In this document: in pieces, positions 1 to 7,303 of the stretch
How positions within the stretch are numbered: the stretch's first letter is position 1
How the letters are laid out: each line of letters begins with the position of its first letter
Origin: Algibacter miyuki
Lineage (GTDB): Bacteria; Bacteroidota; Bacteroidia; Flavobacteriales; Flavobacteriaceae
Length of the DNA: 64,000 nt
Direction of reading: 5' to 3'
Assembly: GCF_030409805.1 (NCBI RefSeq)
Contig: NZ_JAUFQP010000007.1
Span: 248,001 to 312,000, forward strand
Notes under the pieces: generated by a model
The model's input: only the letters and a program-made list of their open reading frames with translations
Databases searched by the model: none
What the model was told of the DNA's origin: nothing
Program-made: the position numbers and the translations under genes

Positions 1-140
1 AGCTAGCGCATTTTAGTTACGCCATGAAAAACGCCCACCCAAACGTAAAAAGAGTGGCTAATTTTGAAACTAAAAGCAATATGGAACAAGGTGTAGAAAC
101 TATTTTAGAAAACTTAATACAGAGCGTTAAAATAGATTAG
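1..140 (+). CDS. C-terminal end of a HAD-superfamily (Cof-type) hydrolase, partial
   Basis: The reading frame is open from the window edge (first full codon at base 3) to TAG at 138-140. The visible tail contains SYAMKNAHPNVKRVANF and ends near ENLIQSVKID. The pattern of AMxNAHPxVK followed by a varied stretch and a GVxxxLENLI helix resembles the end of Cof/YidA-type HAD phosphatases, where the N-A residues belong to the last HAD motif. Only about 45 residues are visible, so substrate and full length cannot be judged. It converges on eda, and two hairpins lie between them. Confidence 0.6.
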   Translation, partial: LAHFSYAMKNAHPNVKRVANFETKSNMEQGVETILENLIQSVKID

Positions 141-152
141 ATATTACTAAAC

Positions 153-239
153 TGAAACATCTTAACTAAATTGAGGTGTTTCATTATAAGAAATAAAAAA
201 AGCCTTTCATTTTTCAGCTAAGAAAAAGAAAGGCTTTTT
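153..239. terminator. Two consecutive hairpins between converging genes; the second is a bidirectional intrinsic terminator
   Basis: The first hairpin pairs TGAAACA (153-159) with TGTTTCA (177-183). The second pairs AAAAAGCCTTTC (197-208) with GAAAGGCTTTTT (228-239). The second has an A-run on one side and a T-run on the other, so it can terminate both the HAD gene and eda. Confidence 0.8.
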
Positions 240-261
240 AATTTTTAAAGCGGTATTCTGC

Positions 262-930
262 TTATTTTCTAACAGCTTCAATAATAGCTAATGCAGCCTT
301 TACGTCTTGCTCTAATTTAGCGTAATCTTTATTCGCTATAATATCTTTAGAAATTAATTGAGACCCCATTCCAACGCAAGTTACACCTGCATCGAACCAT
401 CCCGATAAATTTTCTTTAGTTGGCGAAACACCACCAGTTGGCATAATGCTTGTCCAAGGTTGTGGGCCTTTAATACCTTTTACAAATTTTGGTCCGTATA
501 AATCACCAGGGAAAAGTTTCACGATTTCGCAACCTAACTCTTCAGCTCTTGCAATTTCAGTTAAACTTCCACATCCAGGAGACCATAAAACTTTTTTACG
601 GTTACATGCAATTGCAATATCTTCTCTTAAAACAGGAGTTACTATAAAGTTTGCTCCTAAAGCCATATAAAGAGATGCTGCAGCACCATCGGTAACAGAG
701 CCTACACCCATAATCATACCTGGTAATTCGGCAATAGCATACTTAGTTAATGCTCCAAAAACTTCGTGAGCGAAATCGCCACGAGCTGTAAATTCCATTA
801 ACCTTGCACCACCATCGTAACACGCTTTTAGTACTTTTTTACTTAGTTCAATATCGTTATTGAAAAATAAAGGAATCATTCCTGTATCCTTCATAGCTTG
901 TGCCACTTCTAATCTTGAAAATTGTGCCAT
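262..930 (-). CDS. eda: KDPG/KHG aldolase
   Basis: Cleaves 2-keto-3-deoxy-6-phosphogluconate into pyruvate and glyceraldehyde 3-phosphate, the last step of alginate monomer breakdown in the cytoplasm. The 222 residues match the family's single TIM-barrel length. E46 (in MEFT) and K138 (in EIVKLFPGD) correspond to the catalytic Glu and Schiff-base Lys of class I KDPG aldolases, and the phosphate-binding TGGV loop is at 165-168. It lies 90 bases downstream of kdgK, with a strong hairpin in the gap, so the two are probably co-transcribed as kdgK-eda. Confidence 0.93.
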   Translation of the reverse strand: MAQFSRLEVAQAMKDTGMIPLFFNNDIELSKKVLKACYDGGARLMEFTARGDFAHEVFGALTKYAIAELPGMIMGVGSVTDGAAASLYMALGANFIVTPVLREDIAIACNRKKVLWSPGCGSLTEIARAEELGCEIVKLFPGDLYGPKFVKGIKGPQPWTSIMPTGGVSPTKENLSGWFDAGVTCVGMGSQLISKDIIANKDYAKLEQDVKAALAIIEAVRK

Positions 931-964
931 TTTTTTATTTTTTATTCGTTAAGTTAAATAAGCT

Positions 965-1005
965 GTTAAGCTGTTGATTCGCAAATAACGACTCAACAGC
1001 TTAAC
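965..1005 (-). other. Intercistronic hairpin between kdgK and eda
   Basis: GTTAAGCTGTTGA (965-977) pairs perfectly with TCAACAGCTTAAC (993-1005): a 13-bp stem with a 15-base loop. There is no T-run after it in the minus direction, so it looks more like a processing or mRNA-stabilising structure than an intrinsic terminator. This is inferred from base pairing alone. Confidence 0.6.
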
Positions 1006-1020
1006 AAATAAACTCATATA

Positions 1021-2067
1021 TTATCTTGCAACACGTCCTGAAGCATCTCCACCCATAAGTTTTTCAACTTCGGCAACAGTTACTAAGTTCGCATCACCTT
1101 TAATAGTGTGTTTTAAACAAGATGCAGCAACAGCAAAGTCTAATGCATTTTGATCATCTTCTGGGTATTTTAATAATCCGTAGATTAAACCTCCCATGAA
1201 TGAATCTCCACCACCTACTCTATCTACGATATCAGTAATTTGGTATTGACGCGTTTGTAACATTTGTTTTCCATCGTATAAAACGCCTGCCCATGTGTTA
1301 TGAGATGCAGAGATAGAACCTCTTAAAGTAGTAATTACTTTTTTAGCTCTTGGGAATTTTTCTGTCATTTGCTTACAAACAGATAAGAAAGCTTCTGCCT
1401 TAACATCATGTCCTGCTGTTTGAACAGCTGCTCCATCTGGCTTAATACCAAAATGCATTTCTGCATCTTCTTCGTTTCCTAAAACGATATCACAGTAAGA
1501 TGTTAATTCAGTCATTACAGCCTCTCTATGAGCATCATCACAGTAGTTCCATAATTTAGCACGGTAGTTTAAATCTGTAGAAATAGTAATTCCTTTTGCA
1601 CTAGCAGCTTTTACAGCTTCTAAACATACATCTGCAGAACCTTGAGAAATTGCAGGTGTAATTCCTGTCCAATGGAACCATTCACATCCTTCAAAAACAT
1701 CATCCCAGTTAATCATTCCTGATTCAATTTCAGCAATTGCAGAGTGTGCACGGTCGTAAACCACTTTAGATCCTCTTGATACAGCACCTGTTTCTAAGAA
1801 ATAGATTCCTAAACGATCGCCACCATAAACAATTTTATCAACACCAACGCCTCTTTTACGCATTTCCATCATGGCACATTCGCCAATATCATTCTTTGGT
1901 AAACGTGTTACAAAATCAACATCTATACCGTAGTTTGCTAAAGAAACTGCTACGTTAGATTCTCCTCCACCATAAACAGCGTCGAAATTATTTGCTTGTG
2001 AAAATCTTAAAAATCCTTGAGGAGCTAATCTTAACATGATTTCTCCGAATGTTACTACTTTACCCAT
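1021..2067 (-). CDS. kdgK: 2-keto-3-deoxygluconate (KDG) kinase, PfkB family
   Basis: Phosphorylates KDG to KDPG, feeding eda directly downstream. The 348-residue protein opens with VVTFGEIMLRL and carries the PfkB signatures YGGGESNVAVSLAN near the start and DRVGGGDSFMGGLIYGL near residue 290, whose Asp is the catalytic base of the family. Other PfkB sugar kinases are possible from sequence alone, but the position in an alginate locus beside KDPG aldolase makes KDG kinase the clear choice. A LacI-type operator palindrome lies about 40 bases upstream of the start, so the divergent LacI regulator probably controls it. Confidence 0.9.
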   Translation of the reverse strand: MGKVVTFGEIMLRLAPQGFLRFSQANNFDAVYGGGESNVAVSLANYGIDVDFVTRLPKNDIGECAMMEMRKRGVGVDKIVYGGDRLGIYFLETGAVSRGSKVVYDRAHSAIAEIESGMINWDDVFEGCEWFHWTGITPAISQGSADVCLEAVKAASAKGITISTDLNYRAKLWNYCDDAHREAVMTELTSYCDIVLGNEEDAEMHFGIKPDGAAVQTAGHDVKAEAFLSVCKQMTEKFPRAKKVITTLRGSISASHNTWAGVLYDGKQMLQTRQYQITDIVDRVGGGDSFMGGLIYGLLKYPEDDQNALDFAVAASCLKHTIKGDANLVTVAEVEKLMGGDASGRVAR

Positions 2068-2104
2068 TTTTTTTACTACTTATTTAAGTTTAATTGAATT
2101 CTGC

Positions 2105-2116
2105 TTAAACGTTTAA
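2105..2116. promoter_or_regulatory. LacI-type operator upstream of kdgK
   Basis: TTAAACGTTTAA is a perfect 12-bp palindrome with the central CG typical of LacI-family operators. It shares its core with the longer palindrome in front of lacI, 72 bases further on. Its place between the divergent kdgK and lacI suggests shared control by the LacI protein. I see no clean TAnnTTTG box for kdgK around it. Confidence 0.7.
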
Positions 2117-2164
2117 CCAATGTCTTTAAAATAAAATCAAAACCCTATATTTTAATTGCAGTGC

Positions 2165-2195
2165 TTTGATTCTAAAAACTAACTCAGTATATTTG
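2165..2195 (+). promoter_or_regulatory. lacI promoter, Bacteroidota consensus
   Basis: TTTG at 2165-2168, exactly 19 bases, then TATATTTG at 2188-2195: a full match to the Bacteroidota promoter TTTG-N19-TAnnTTTG. Transcription would begin near 2202, upstream of the GTG start at 2232. The -7 box is the left edge of the 30-bp operator. Confidence 0.8.
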
Positions 2196-2217
2196 CTTAA
2201 ACGTTTAAGCAAATATA
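2188..2217. promoter_or_regulatory. 30-bp perfect palindrome, probable LacI autoregulatory operator
   Basis: Left arm 2188-2202 and right arm 2203-2217 are exact reverse complements; the core is GCTTAAACGTTTAAGC. It contains the same TTAAACGTTTAA as the site at 2105. Because it starts in the -7 box and covers the likely transcription start, binding should block lacI transcription. Confidence 0.75.
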
Positions 2218-2231
2218 TAAAAAATTTTAAT

Positions 2232-3275
2232 GTGAAAAAAAAAACTACTATAAAAGATATTGCTAACGTTTTAAATATTTCACCTGCTGCAGTTTCAAAA
2301 GCCCTTCATGACGACTCGCGAATTAGTGCGAAAACGAAGAAAGCTGTGAAACAAGTTGCAAAAAACCTTAACTACCAACCCAACCATTTAGCAAGTGCTT
2401 TAAGAAAAGGAAAAAGCAACTTGGTAGGTGTTATTGTTCCGAGAACCAATAGCAACTTCTTTTCTTCAGTAATCCAGAATATGGAAGAAGTTTTAAATAA
2501 GGAAGGTTATAACATTATAATTACCCAGTCGAACGAATCATACAAAAAGGAATGTGCCAATATTGACACCTTATTATTTACACAAGTAGATGGTATTATT
2601 GCTTCGATGGCTAATGAAACAGTAGATTTAAGTTATTATGAAAAAGTAAAATCGAGTGGAATTCCCTTAATTTTATTTGATCGTGGTGAGAATGATTTGA
2701 ATGTAGATTATATTGGCATTAACGATTACCATAGCAGCCACATGATTGTTGAACATTTAATAGAACAAGGCTGTAAACGCATTGCGCATATTGGAGGGTT
2801 TAAACGTACACGAATTTTCAATAATAGAATTCGCGGTTATATTGATGCCTTAAAGAAACATGATTTACCGTTAGATACCGAACTTTTAATTGAAAGCAGT
2901 TTATCGATAGAAGATGGTCGCGAAAAAATGACACAACTTTTAGCCCTTAAACATAGACCAGATGCGGTTTACGTAGCTGGAGATTACGCCGCTTTAGGTG
3001 CATTACAGGTTTTAAACGAACAACAAATACGCATGCCAGAAGATATTGCTCTGGTTGGTTTTGGAAACGAACCCTTTACCGCTATGGTAACACCAACAAT
3101 GACCAGCATTGAGCAACATAGTGTACAAATAGGAAAACAAGCTGCAAAAACGTTCTTAGAGCACGCCAAAAAAAGCACGATCACACAAACGTTAAACAAA
3201 ATAATTTTAGACGCCGAATTAGTGATTCGCGACTCCTCTAAAAAAAAAATAAGCGTTACAGTTTTTACACCGTAA
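2232..3275 (+). CDS. LacI-family transcriptional regulator of the alginate/KDG genes
   Basis: I place the start at GTG 2232 (347 residues). A longer frame opens at TTG 2166, but that codon lies in the -33 box and its first 22 codons cover the operator. From the GTG the protein reads VKKKTTIKDIANVLNISPAAVSKAL, a standard LacI helix-turn-helix at the N-terminus. A hinge (YQPNHLASALRKGKSNLVGVIVP) and a periplasmic-binding-protein-like effector domain follow, ending near IILDAELVIRDSS. The codons after GTG form an A10 run (2235-2244). It diverges from kdgK, and its own operator overlaps its promoter. The effector is unknown; KDG or KDPG would fit the location. Confidence 0.88.
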   Translation: MKKKTTIKDIANVLNISPAAVSKALHDDSRISAKTKKAVKQVAKNLNYQPNHLASALRKGKSNLVGVIVPRTNSNFFSSVIQNMEEVLNKEGYNIIITQSNESYKKECANIDTLLFTQVDGIIASMANETVDLSYYEKVKSSGIPLILFDRGENDLNVDYIGINDYHSSHMIVEHLIEQGCKRIAHIGGFKRTRIFNNRIRGYIDALKKHDLPLDTELLIESSLSIEDGREKMTQLLALKHRPDAVYVAGDYAALGALQVLNEQQIRMPEDIALVGFGNEPFTAMVTPTMTSIEQHSVQIGKQAAKTFLEHAKKSTITQTLNKIILDAELVIRDSSKKKISVTVFTP

Positions 3276-3284
3276 CGCTTATTT
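3247..3284. terminator. Bidirectional terminator overlapping the lacI stop codon
   Basis: AAATAAGCGTTAC (3247-3259) pairs with GTAACGCTTATTT (3272-3284). On the minus strand the stem is followed by a run of nine T, a strong terminator for the MFS-SDR unit. On the plus strand it ends lacI. The lacI stop codon (3273-3275) lies inside the right arm. Confidence 0.8.
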
Positions 3285-3337
3285 CTATAAATCAAGTAGC
3301 TTAAAAAACTACCCATTTTTCACATTACTTTTTTAGC

Positions 3338-4102
3338 TTAGATTCCTAAACCTTGACCACCTGTAACTTGAATCGTTTCAGCTGTAAGGAAAGAAGCATC
3401 TTCGCTAGCTAAGAATGATACTACACCAGCTACTTGTTCTGGTTTTCCTAGTTCACCTAATAAGATGTTATTTTTCCAAGAAGCAAATACTTCTGGCTTA
3501 GTAGATTTAATTTGCGCGTGGAAAGCGGTATCAATAGTACCCGGAGATACTGCATTTACTCTAATTCCGTACTCAGCTAAATCTTTTGCTAACGCTCTAG
3601 TAATCGCGTGAACTCCAGCTTTAGATGTTCCGTAAACTCCAGCACCAGGTCCTCCAGCATTCCAACCAGCGATAGATGTGTAGTTAATGATAGATGCATT
3701 CTCTCCTTTTTTAAGGAAAGGTATTGCTGCTCTAGAAGCGAAAAACGTAGAATCCAAGTTTAAAGCCATTACAGATCTGTAAAACTCAGTAGTCATTTCT
3801 TCAAATCTAGAACGTCCACCTAACCCACCTGCGTTGTTCACAAGTACATTGATTTTTCCGTATTTTTCACCAATTTTATTGATGTTTGCTGTTACTTCTT
3901 CTTCTTTAGTAACATCAAATCCATAATATTCAGCAGAGATTCCAGCGTCAGTAAGTTCTTTTACTCTTCCAGCACCTGCTTCATCATCTATACCATTTAA
4001 CACTACTGTGTAACCGTCTTTACCTAATCTTTTTGCTACTTCGAAACCAATCCCTCCGGTAGCTCCTGTTATTACTGCAACTTTTACATTTGAATTACTC
4101 AT
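3338..4102 (-). CDS. SDR-family oxidoreductase, probable DEH reductase (DEH to KDG)
   Basis: A classical short-chain dehydrogenase of 254 residues with cofactor loop TGATGGIG at 12-19, NNAG at 89-92 and catalytic S143, Y157 and K161 (YGTSK). The C-terminal TAETIQVTGGQGLGI is typical of the family. In alginate pathways an SDR reduces 4-deoxy-L-erythro-5-hexoseulose uronate (DEH) to KDG, and no other reductase is present in this locus, so that role is inferred from context. A general sugar or 3-oxoacyl reductase cannot be excluded by sequence. It follows the MFS gene by 43 bases and ends at the terminator shared with lacI. Confidence 0.8.
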   Translation of the reverse strand: MSNSNVKVAVITGATGGIGFEVAKRLGKDGYTVVLNGIDDEAGAGRVKELTDAGISAEYYGFDVTKEEEVTANINKIGEKYGKINVLVNNAGGLGGRSRFEEMTTEFYRSVMALNLDSTFFASRAAIPFLKKGENASIINYTSIAGWNAGGPGAGVYGTSKAGVHAITRALAKDLAEYGIRVNAVSPGTIDTAFHAQIKSTKPEVFASWKNNILLGELGKPEQVAGVVSFLASEDASFLTAETIQVTGGQGLGI

Positions 4103-4145
4103 ATTCTCTAAATTTAAACTTTATTATACTTGTTTGATATTAATT

Positions 4146-5444
4146 TTATTTTTCTTTTAATGGTTCAATTTTAGGGCATAATACCCAAACACTGGCCATT
4201 GTAATAATTGCTAATCCTGCTCCAATAATAAATGCTGGAGTATAATTACCTCCTGAAGTTAACCAAGGCACCAATGCTGTTAAACCAAATGCGCCTAACT
4301 TAGCTGCCATTCCTGCAAACCCTGAAAGTGTTCCAACTGTTTTTCCGCCAAATAAATCACTTGGTAATGTTTGCACATTTCCAATTGCTGTTTGGAAACC
4401 AAATAAAATAACCGCCATTAATAATACTGCTGTTACTGGTCCTCCTGGATTTGCCATTGCCAATAATGCAGGTAACATAATTACACAACCTAGTGTAATA
4501 ACAAACTTTCTTGTTTTGTTTACAGTCCAACCTACTTTAATACGGTTTTGAGCTAATAACCCTCCAAACCAAGCACCTAACATAGCACCTACATAAGGCA
4601 CCCAAGCATAGAAACCAATTGATTTTACATCCATTCCATAAACTTCGTTTAGATAAAGTGGAATCCAAAAAATGAATAACCACCAAATAGGATCTAACGC
4701 TGCTGATGCCAAAATAACACCCCAGCTTTCTTTATGCGATAGCATCGTTTTTGTATCTGGGTTATACCCATCATCAAACTCGCCATCGTCATCTTCATCT
4801 TGATTTTTCTGTCCTGTTAAAATATACTCACGCTCTTCATCAGTTATCCAAGGGTGATTTTTAGGTGGCGATTTTACTAAAATCCACCAAGGAACAAGCC
4901 ATAACAGCCCCGTTACACCTACTAAGATGAAAATCCAATTCCAACTAAAATACACCGATAATAATCCAATGGTTGGAAATGCAATGATTCCCCCAATTGC
5001 GGCACCAGAATTAAACAAACCTTGAGCAAATGCGCGCTCTTTAGTAGGAAACCATTCGGCATTAGCTTTTGCAGCACCAGGCCAGTTACCAGCTTCTGAT
5101 ATCCCCAATAACGAACGGAATAAACTTAAAGTAAAAATACCTCTTGCGAAAGCGTGTAAAGCCGTTGCTATTGACCAAAACCCAATAGATAATGTAAACC
5201 CAATTCGAGTTCCTAACTTATCGAAGATTTTACCAAAAATAGCTTGACCAAAGGCATAAGAAAATATGAAAATAGTTGAAATTATCGCGTAAATACCTTT
5301 TCTTTCATCTGGTGTTTTATCAGGATACAAATCTTTTGCTATATCCGGCCAAAGCACAGGCAGTGCTTGCCTATCGATGTAATTTATAACAGTAGCTAAA
5401 GCAATTAAGCCTATTACCCACCATCTTAGACCTTTTAATTTCAT
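4146..5444 (-). CDS. MFS hexuronate-type transporter, probable DEH/uronate importer
   Basis: 432 residues with about 12 membrane segments. The N-terminal signature WWVIGLIALATVINYIDRQA is that of the anion:cation symporter/ExuT-like branch of MFS, whose members carry hexuronates and galactonate. The central cytoplasmic loop (about 215-232) is unusually acidic, with stretches such as DEDDDGEFDD. In this locus it would move unsaturated uronate or DEH across the inner membrane. It lies between gntR and the SDR. A TATAACCT-CTA-AGGTTATA inverted repeat lies 47-65 bases upstream of its start. Confidence 0.85.
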   Translation of the reverse strand: MKLKGLRWWVIGLIALATVINYIDRQALPVLWPDIAKDLYPDKTPDERKGIYAIISTIFIFSYAFGQAIFGKIFDKLGTRIGFTLSIGFWSIATALHAFARGIFTLSLFRSLLGISEAGNWPGAAKANAEWFPTKERAFAQGLFNSGAAIGGIIAFPTIGLLSVYFSWNWIFILVGVTGLLWLVPWWILVKSPPKNHPWITDEEREYILTGQKNQDEDDDGEFDDGYNPDTKTMLSHKESWGVILASAALDPIWWLFIFWIPLYLNEVYGMDVKSIGFYAWVPYVGAMLGAWFGGLLAQNRIKVGWTVNKTRKFVITLGCVIMLPALLAMANPGGPVTAVLLMAVILFGFQTAIGNVQTLPSDLFGGKTVGTLSGFAGMAAKLGAFGLTALVPWLTSGGNYTPAFIIGAGLAIITMASVWVLCPKIEPLKEK

Positions 5445-5490
5445 AAGTTTATTTGTTTTAATTAATTTAGTTTAGTATAAATTTGAAACC

Positions 5491-5509
5491 TATAACCTCT
5501 AAGGTTATA
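5491..5509. promoter_or_regulatory. Inverted repeat upstream of the MFS gene
   Basis: TATAACCT (5491-5498), spacer CTA, AGGTTATA (5502-5509), flanked by TTTGAAA (5482-5488) and TTTCAAA (5510-5516). The 3-base spacer is short for a hairpin loop, so an operator is at least as likely as an intercistronic hairpin between gntR and the transporter gene. It differs from both other operator families here. Confidence 0.5.
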
Positions 5510-5528
5510 TTTCAAAATAGAGGTTCGT

Positions 5529-6233
5529 TTATTTAATTTTATAACAATATTGATATAGTATTTTAAAATGATCTTTCATTTTTTGTTTAGCCAATGCTGG
5601 ATCTTGTTTTTTTATAGCTTCAAAAATATCTTCATGTTCTTGAATACCAACAACAGCTTGATCGATGTCGCACACATGATACTTACCAAAATCAATAATT
5701 ATTTGTGGTGTAATGGTTAACATAAACGTATTCATTGTACTGTTTCCACAGGCTTTCGCAATAGCCAAGTGAAAAAGCAAATCTTCCTGAACAGCGTCTT
5801 CACCCGCTAAGGCTTTTTCTTTATAAGCATCTAAGCTTATTTTTATATTTTCTAAATCTTCATCTGTTCTGCGTAAAGCTGCCAATCGTACTGTTTTTAA
5901 TTCTAACAATATTCTAGTTTCTACCAAAGACTTAAAATCTGGAGCTTCTAATCCTAGAATATCATCAATCATTCCGTTCATAGCAACAACACCTATGTTT
6001 GCGACAAATGTTCCACTTTGAGGAATAGATTTTAAAAGACCGTAAAATTCCATTTTTTGTATGGCATCACGAACATTAGAACGACTTACTTCAAACTTTT
6101 CAGACAACGAGCGCTCGGAGGGTAACTTATCTCCCGGTTCTAAATTTTTATAATTTATTAAACCTTTTATCTTACCTATAATATCGTTTTGAGTTTTCTG
6201 ATTCTCGCTAATAGTAAGTATCTCTAATTTCAT
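5529..6233 (-). CDS. GntR-family (FadR/FCD subfamily) transcriptional regulator
   Basis: 234 residues. The N-terminal winged helix (about 15-82) contains PGDKLPSERSLSEKFEVSRSNVRDAIQKME, followed by LLKSIPQSGTFVA. The C-terminal all-helical FCD effector domain (about 95-230) includes LLFHLAIAKACGNSTMN and a later HEDIFEAI helix whose His residues fit the family's metal-binding site. FCD proteins such as UxuR/ExuR bind TTGGT-N2-ACCAA-like sites, matching the boxes in front of susC, PL17 and the PL6 unit. A GntR repressor (AusR) controls the alginate system of Zobellia galactanivorans, so an equivalent role is likely. A 10-bp palindrome ATAGCGCTAT (6258-6267) lies just upstream. Confidence 0.88.
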   Translation of the reverse strand: MKLEILTISENQKTQNDIIGKIKGLINYKNLEPGDKLPSERSLSEKFEVSRSNVRDAIQKMEFYGLLKSIPQSGTFVANIGVVAMNGMIDDILGLEAPDFKSLVETRILLELKTVRLAALRRTDEDLENIKISLDAYKEKALAGEDAVQEDLLFHLAIAKACGNSTMNTFMLTITPQIIIDFGKYHVCDIDQAVVGIQEHEDIFEAIKKQDPALAKQKMKDHFKILYQYCYKIK

Positions 6234-6368
6234 GTGTTCTTAATTTAATAATTATTAATAGCGCTATCTATTTTAGGCTAATCAATTAATGCCGTCCAAT
6301 TTAAACAAAACCGATAAACATACCATTGCTTCTATCTCGTTTTTTTCATTTCTGCTAAACCCTCATCT

Positions 6369-7292
6369 TTAATGGCTAACCTCTAAATCATAATATTTTA
6401 CTTTAGCATAAGCACCTTCATCTCTTGATTGAAAATAATTTCCTGCTTTAAAGTAATTTTCGAAAACGCCCCACTTTCTCATGTGCACATCTTCATATAC
6501 TTTATATTCTGAATTATTTAAAATAACAACCATTTTTCCTTCTGAAATTTTAACTTCTAAAGTGAACTTTCTAAAGCCTACTTCTTGTTCAAAATTAAAC
6601 CCATCGTCATCTCCCCAAGCATCCTCATGTAATAATGCTTCACCAGTCGCACTTAAATCTTTAAGTACTTTCGTTTTTACTCTAATTTTACCTTTATCCC
6701 AATAAATTTTCAATATCGGTGGCGCATTATTATCTTTTTGACCAATTAGATCCCGTTGCTCATTAGTTAATCTACCGTGAATTTGCATGATAATAACTCT
6801 ATGATATTTACCTTCCGCATCTTTAGAAACCTCATCCATGGCAAGTTTCCCTTTCATGTTGGCACCTTGTGCAAAAGTCCAGTTGGTGTTATTATCTCCG
6901 GGCACCATTTGTTCTCTTAATTCCGTTCTGGTGTACTTTGTATTTGCTGTTGTAGCTACACTTGGGAACGAATAAAACACCAAACTTCCACTAGTAGAAT
7001 CGTTGTACATATACGGTATCAACCTTTCGTCTGTGGCATAATTTAATATTTCTGGTGGTTCAATATTCATGGCGCCTCCTTTTTTATTAAGTTCTGGCGT
7101 GGTAACACTCCAATGACTTAAATCGATATTTGGAAGCTTAACTTTTTTATTCTTTTTTTTCTTCTTCTTAGCTTTTTTTTCTGTTTTAATATCCGAGTCT
7201 GTAACGCCACTTTTCTTGTTTTGAGAAGTCGCGTTAACAGATAGAAATATTGATAAAATAAGTACTAATAATTCTTTTCGGATATTTTTCAT
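6369..7292 (-). CDS. PL7-family alginate lyase (secreted)
   Basis: An endolytic alginate lyase cutting by beta-elimination. The 307-residue protein has a signal peptide (cleavage near ATSQ-N), a very Lys-rich linker (about 37-52), then one PL7 beta-jelly-roll domain. All three family motifs are present: RTELRE at 122-127, QIH at 170-172 and Y-F-K-A-G-N-Y-F-Q at 280-288. The Arg, Gln, His and Tyr of these motifs form the active site; in this family a QIH motif is associated with cutting at guluronate-containing sites. No lipobox or T9SS tail is seen. It ends the susC-susD-PKD-PL7 series, 11 bases after the PKD gene. Two A8 runs in the Lys-rich linker are slippage-prone. Confidence 0.92.
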   Translation of the reverse strand: MKNIRKELLVLILSIFLSVNATSQNKKSGVTDSDIKTEKKAKKKKKKNKKVKLPNIDLSHWSVTTPELNKKGGAMNIEPPEILNYATDERLIPYMYNDSTSGSLVFYSFPSVATTANTKYTRTELREQMVPGDNNTNWTFAQGANMKGKLAMDEVSKDAEGKYHRVIIMQIHGRLTNEQRDLIGQKDNNAPPILKIYWDKGKIRVKTKVLKDLSATGEALLHEDAWGDDDGFNFEQEVGFRKFTLEVKISEGKMVVILNNSEYKVYEDVHMRKWGVFENYFKAGNYFQSRDEGAYAKVKYYDLEVSH

Positions 7293-7303
7293 TTTATTTT
7301 TAA

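Noticed and set aside
2166-2231. N-terminal extension of the LacI protein (22 codons from TTG)
   Set aside because: It lies in the promoter and operator, and LacI proteins begin just before the helix-turn-helix; GTG 2232 is used instead.
2984-3316. 110-codon minus-strand frame opposite the lacI 3' end
   Set aside because: Shadow of lacI with no family features; the terminator hairpin lies within it.
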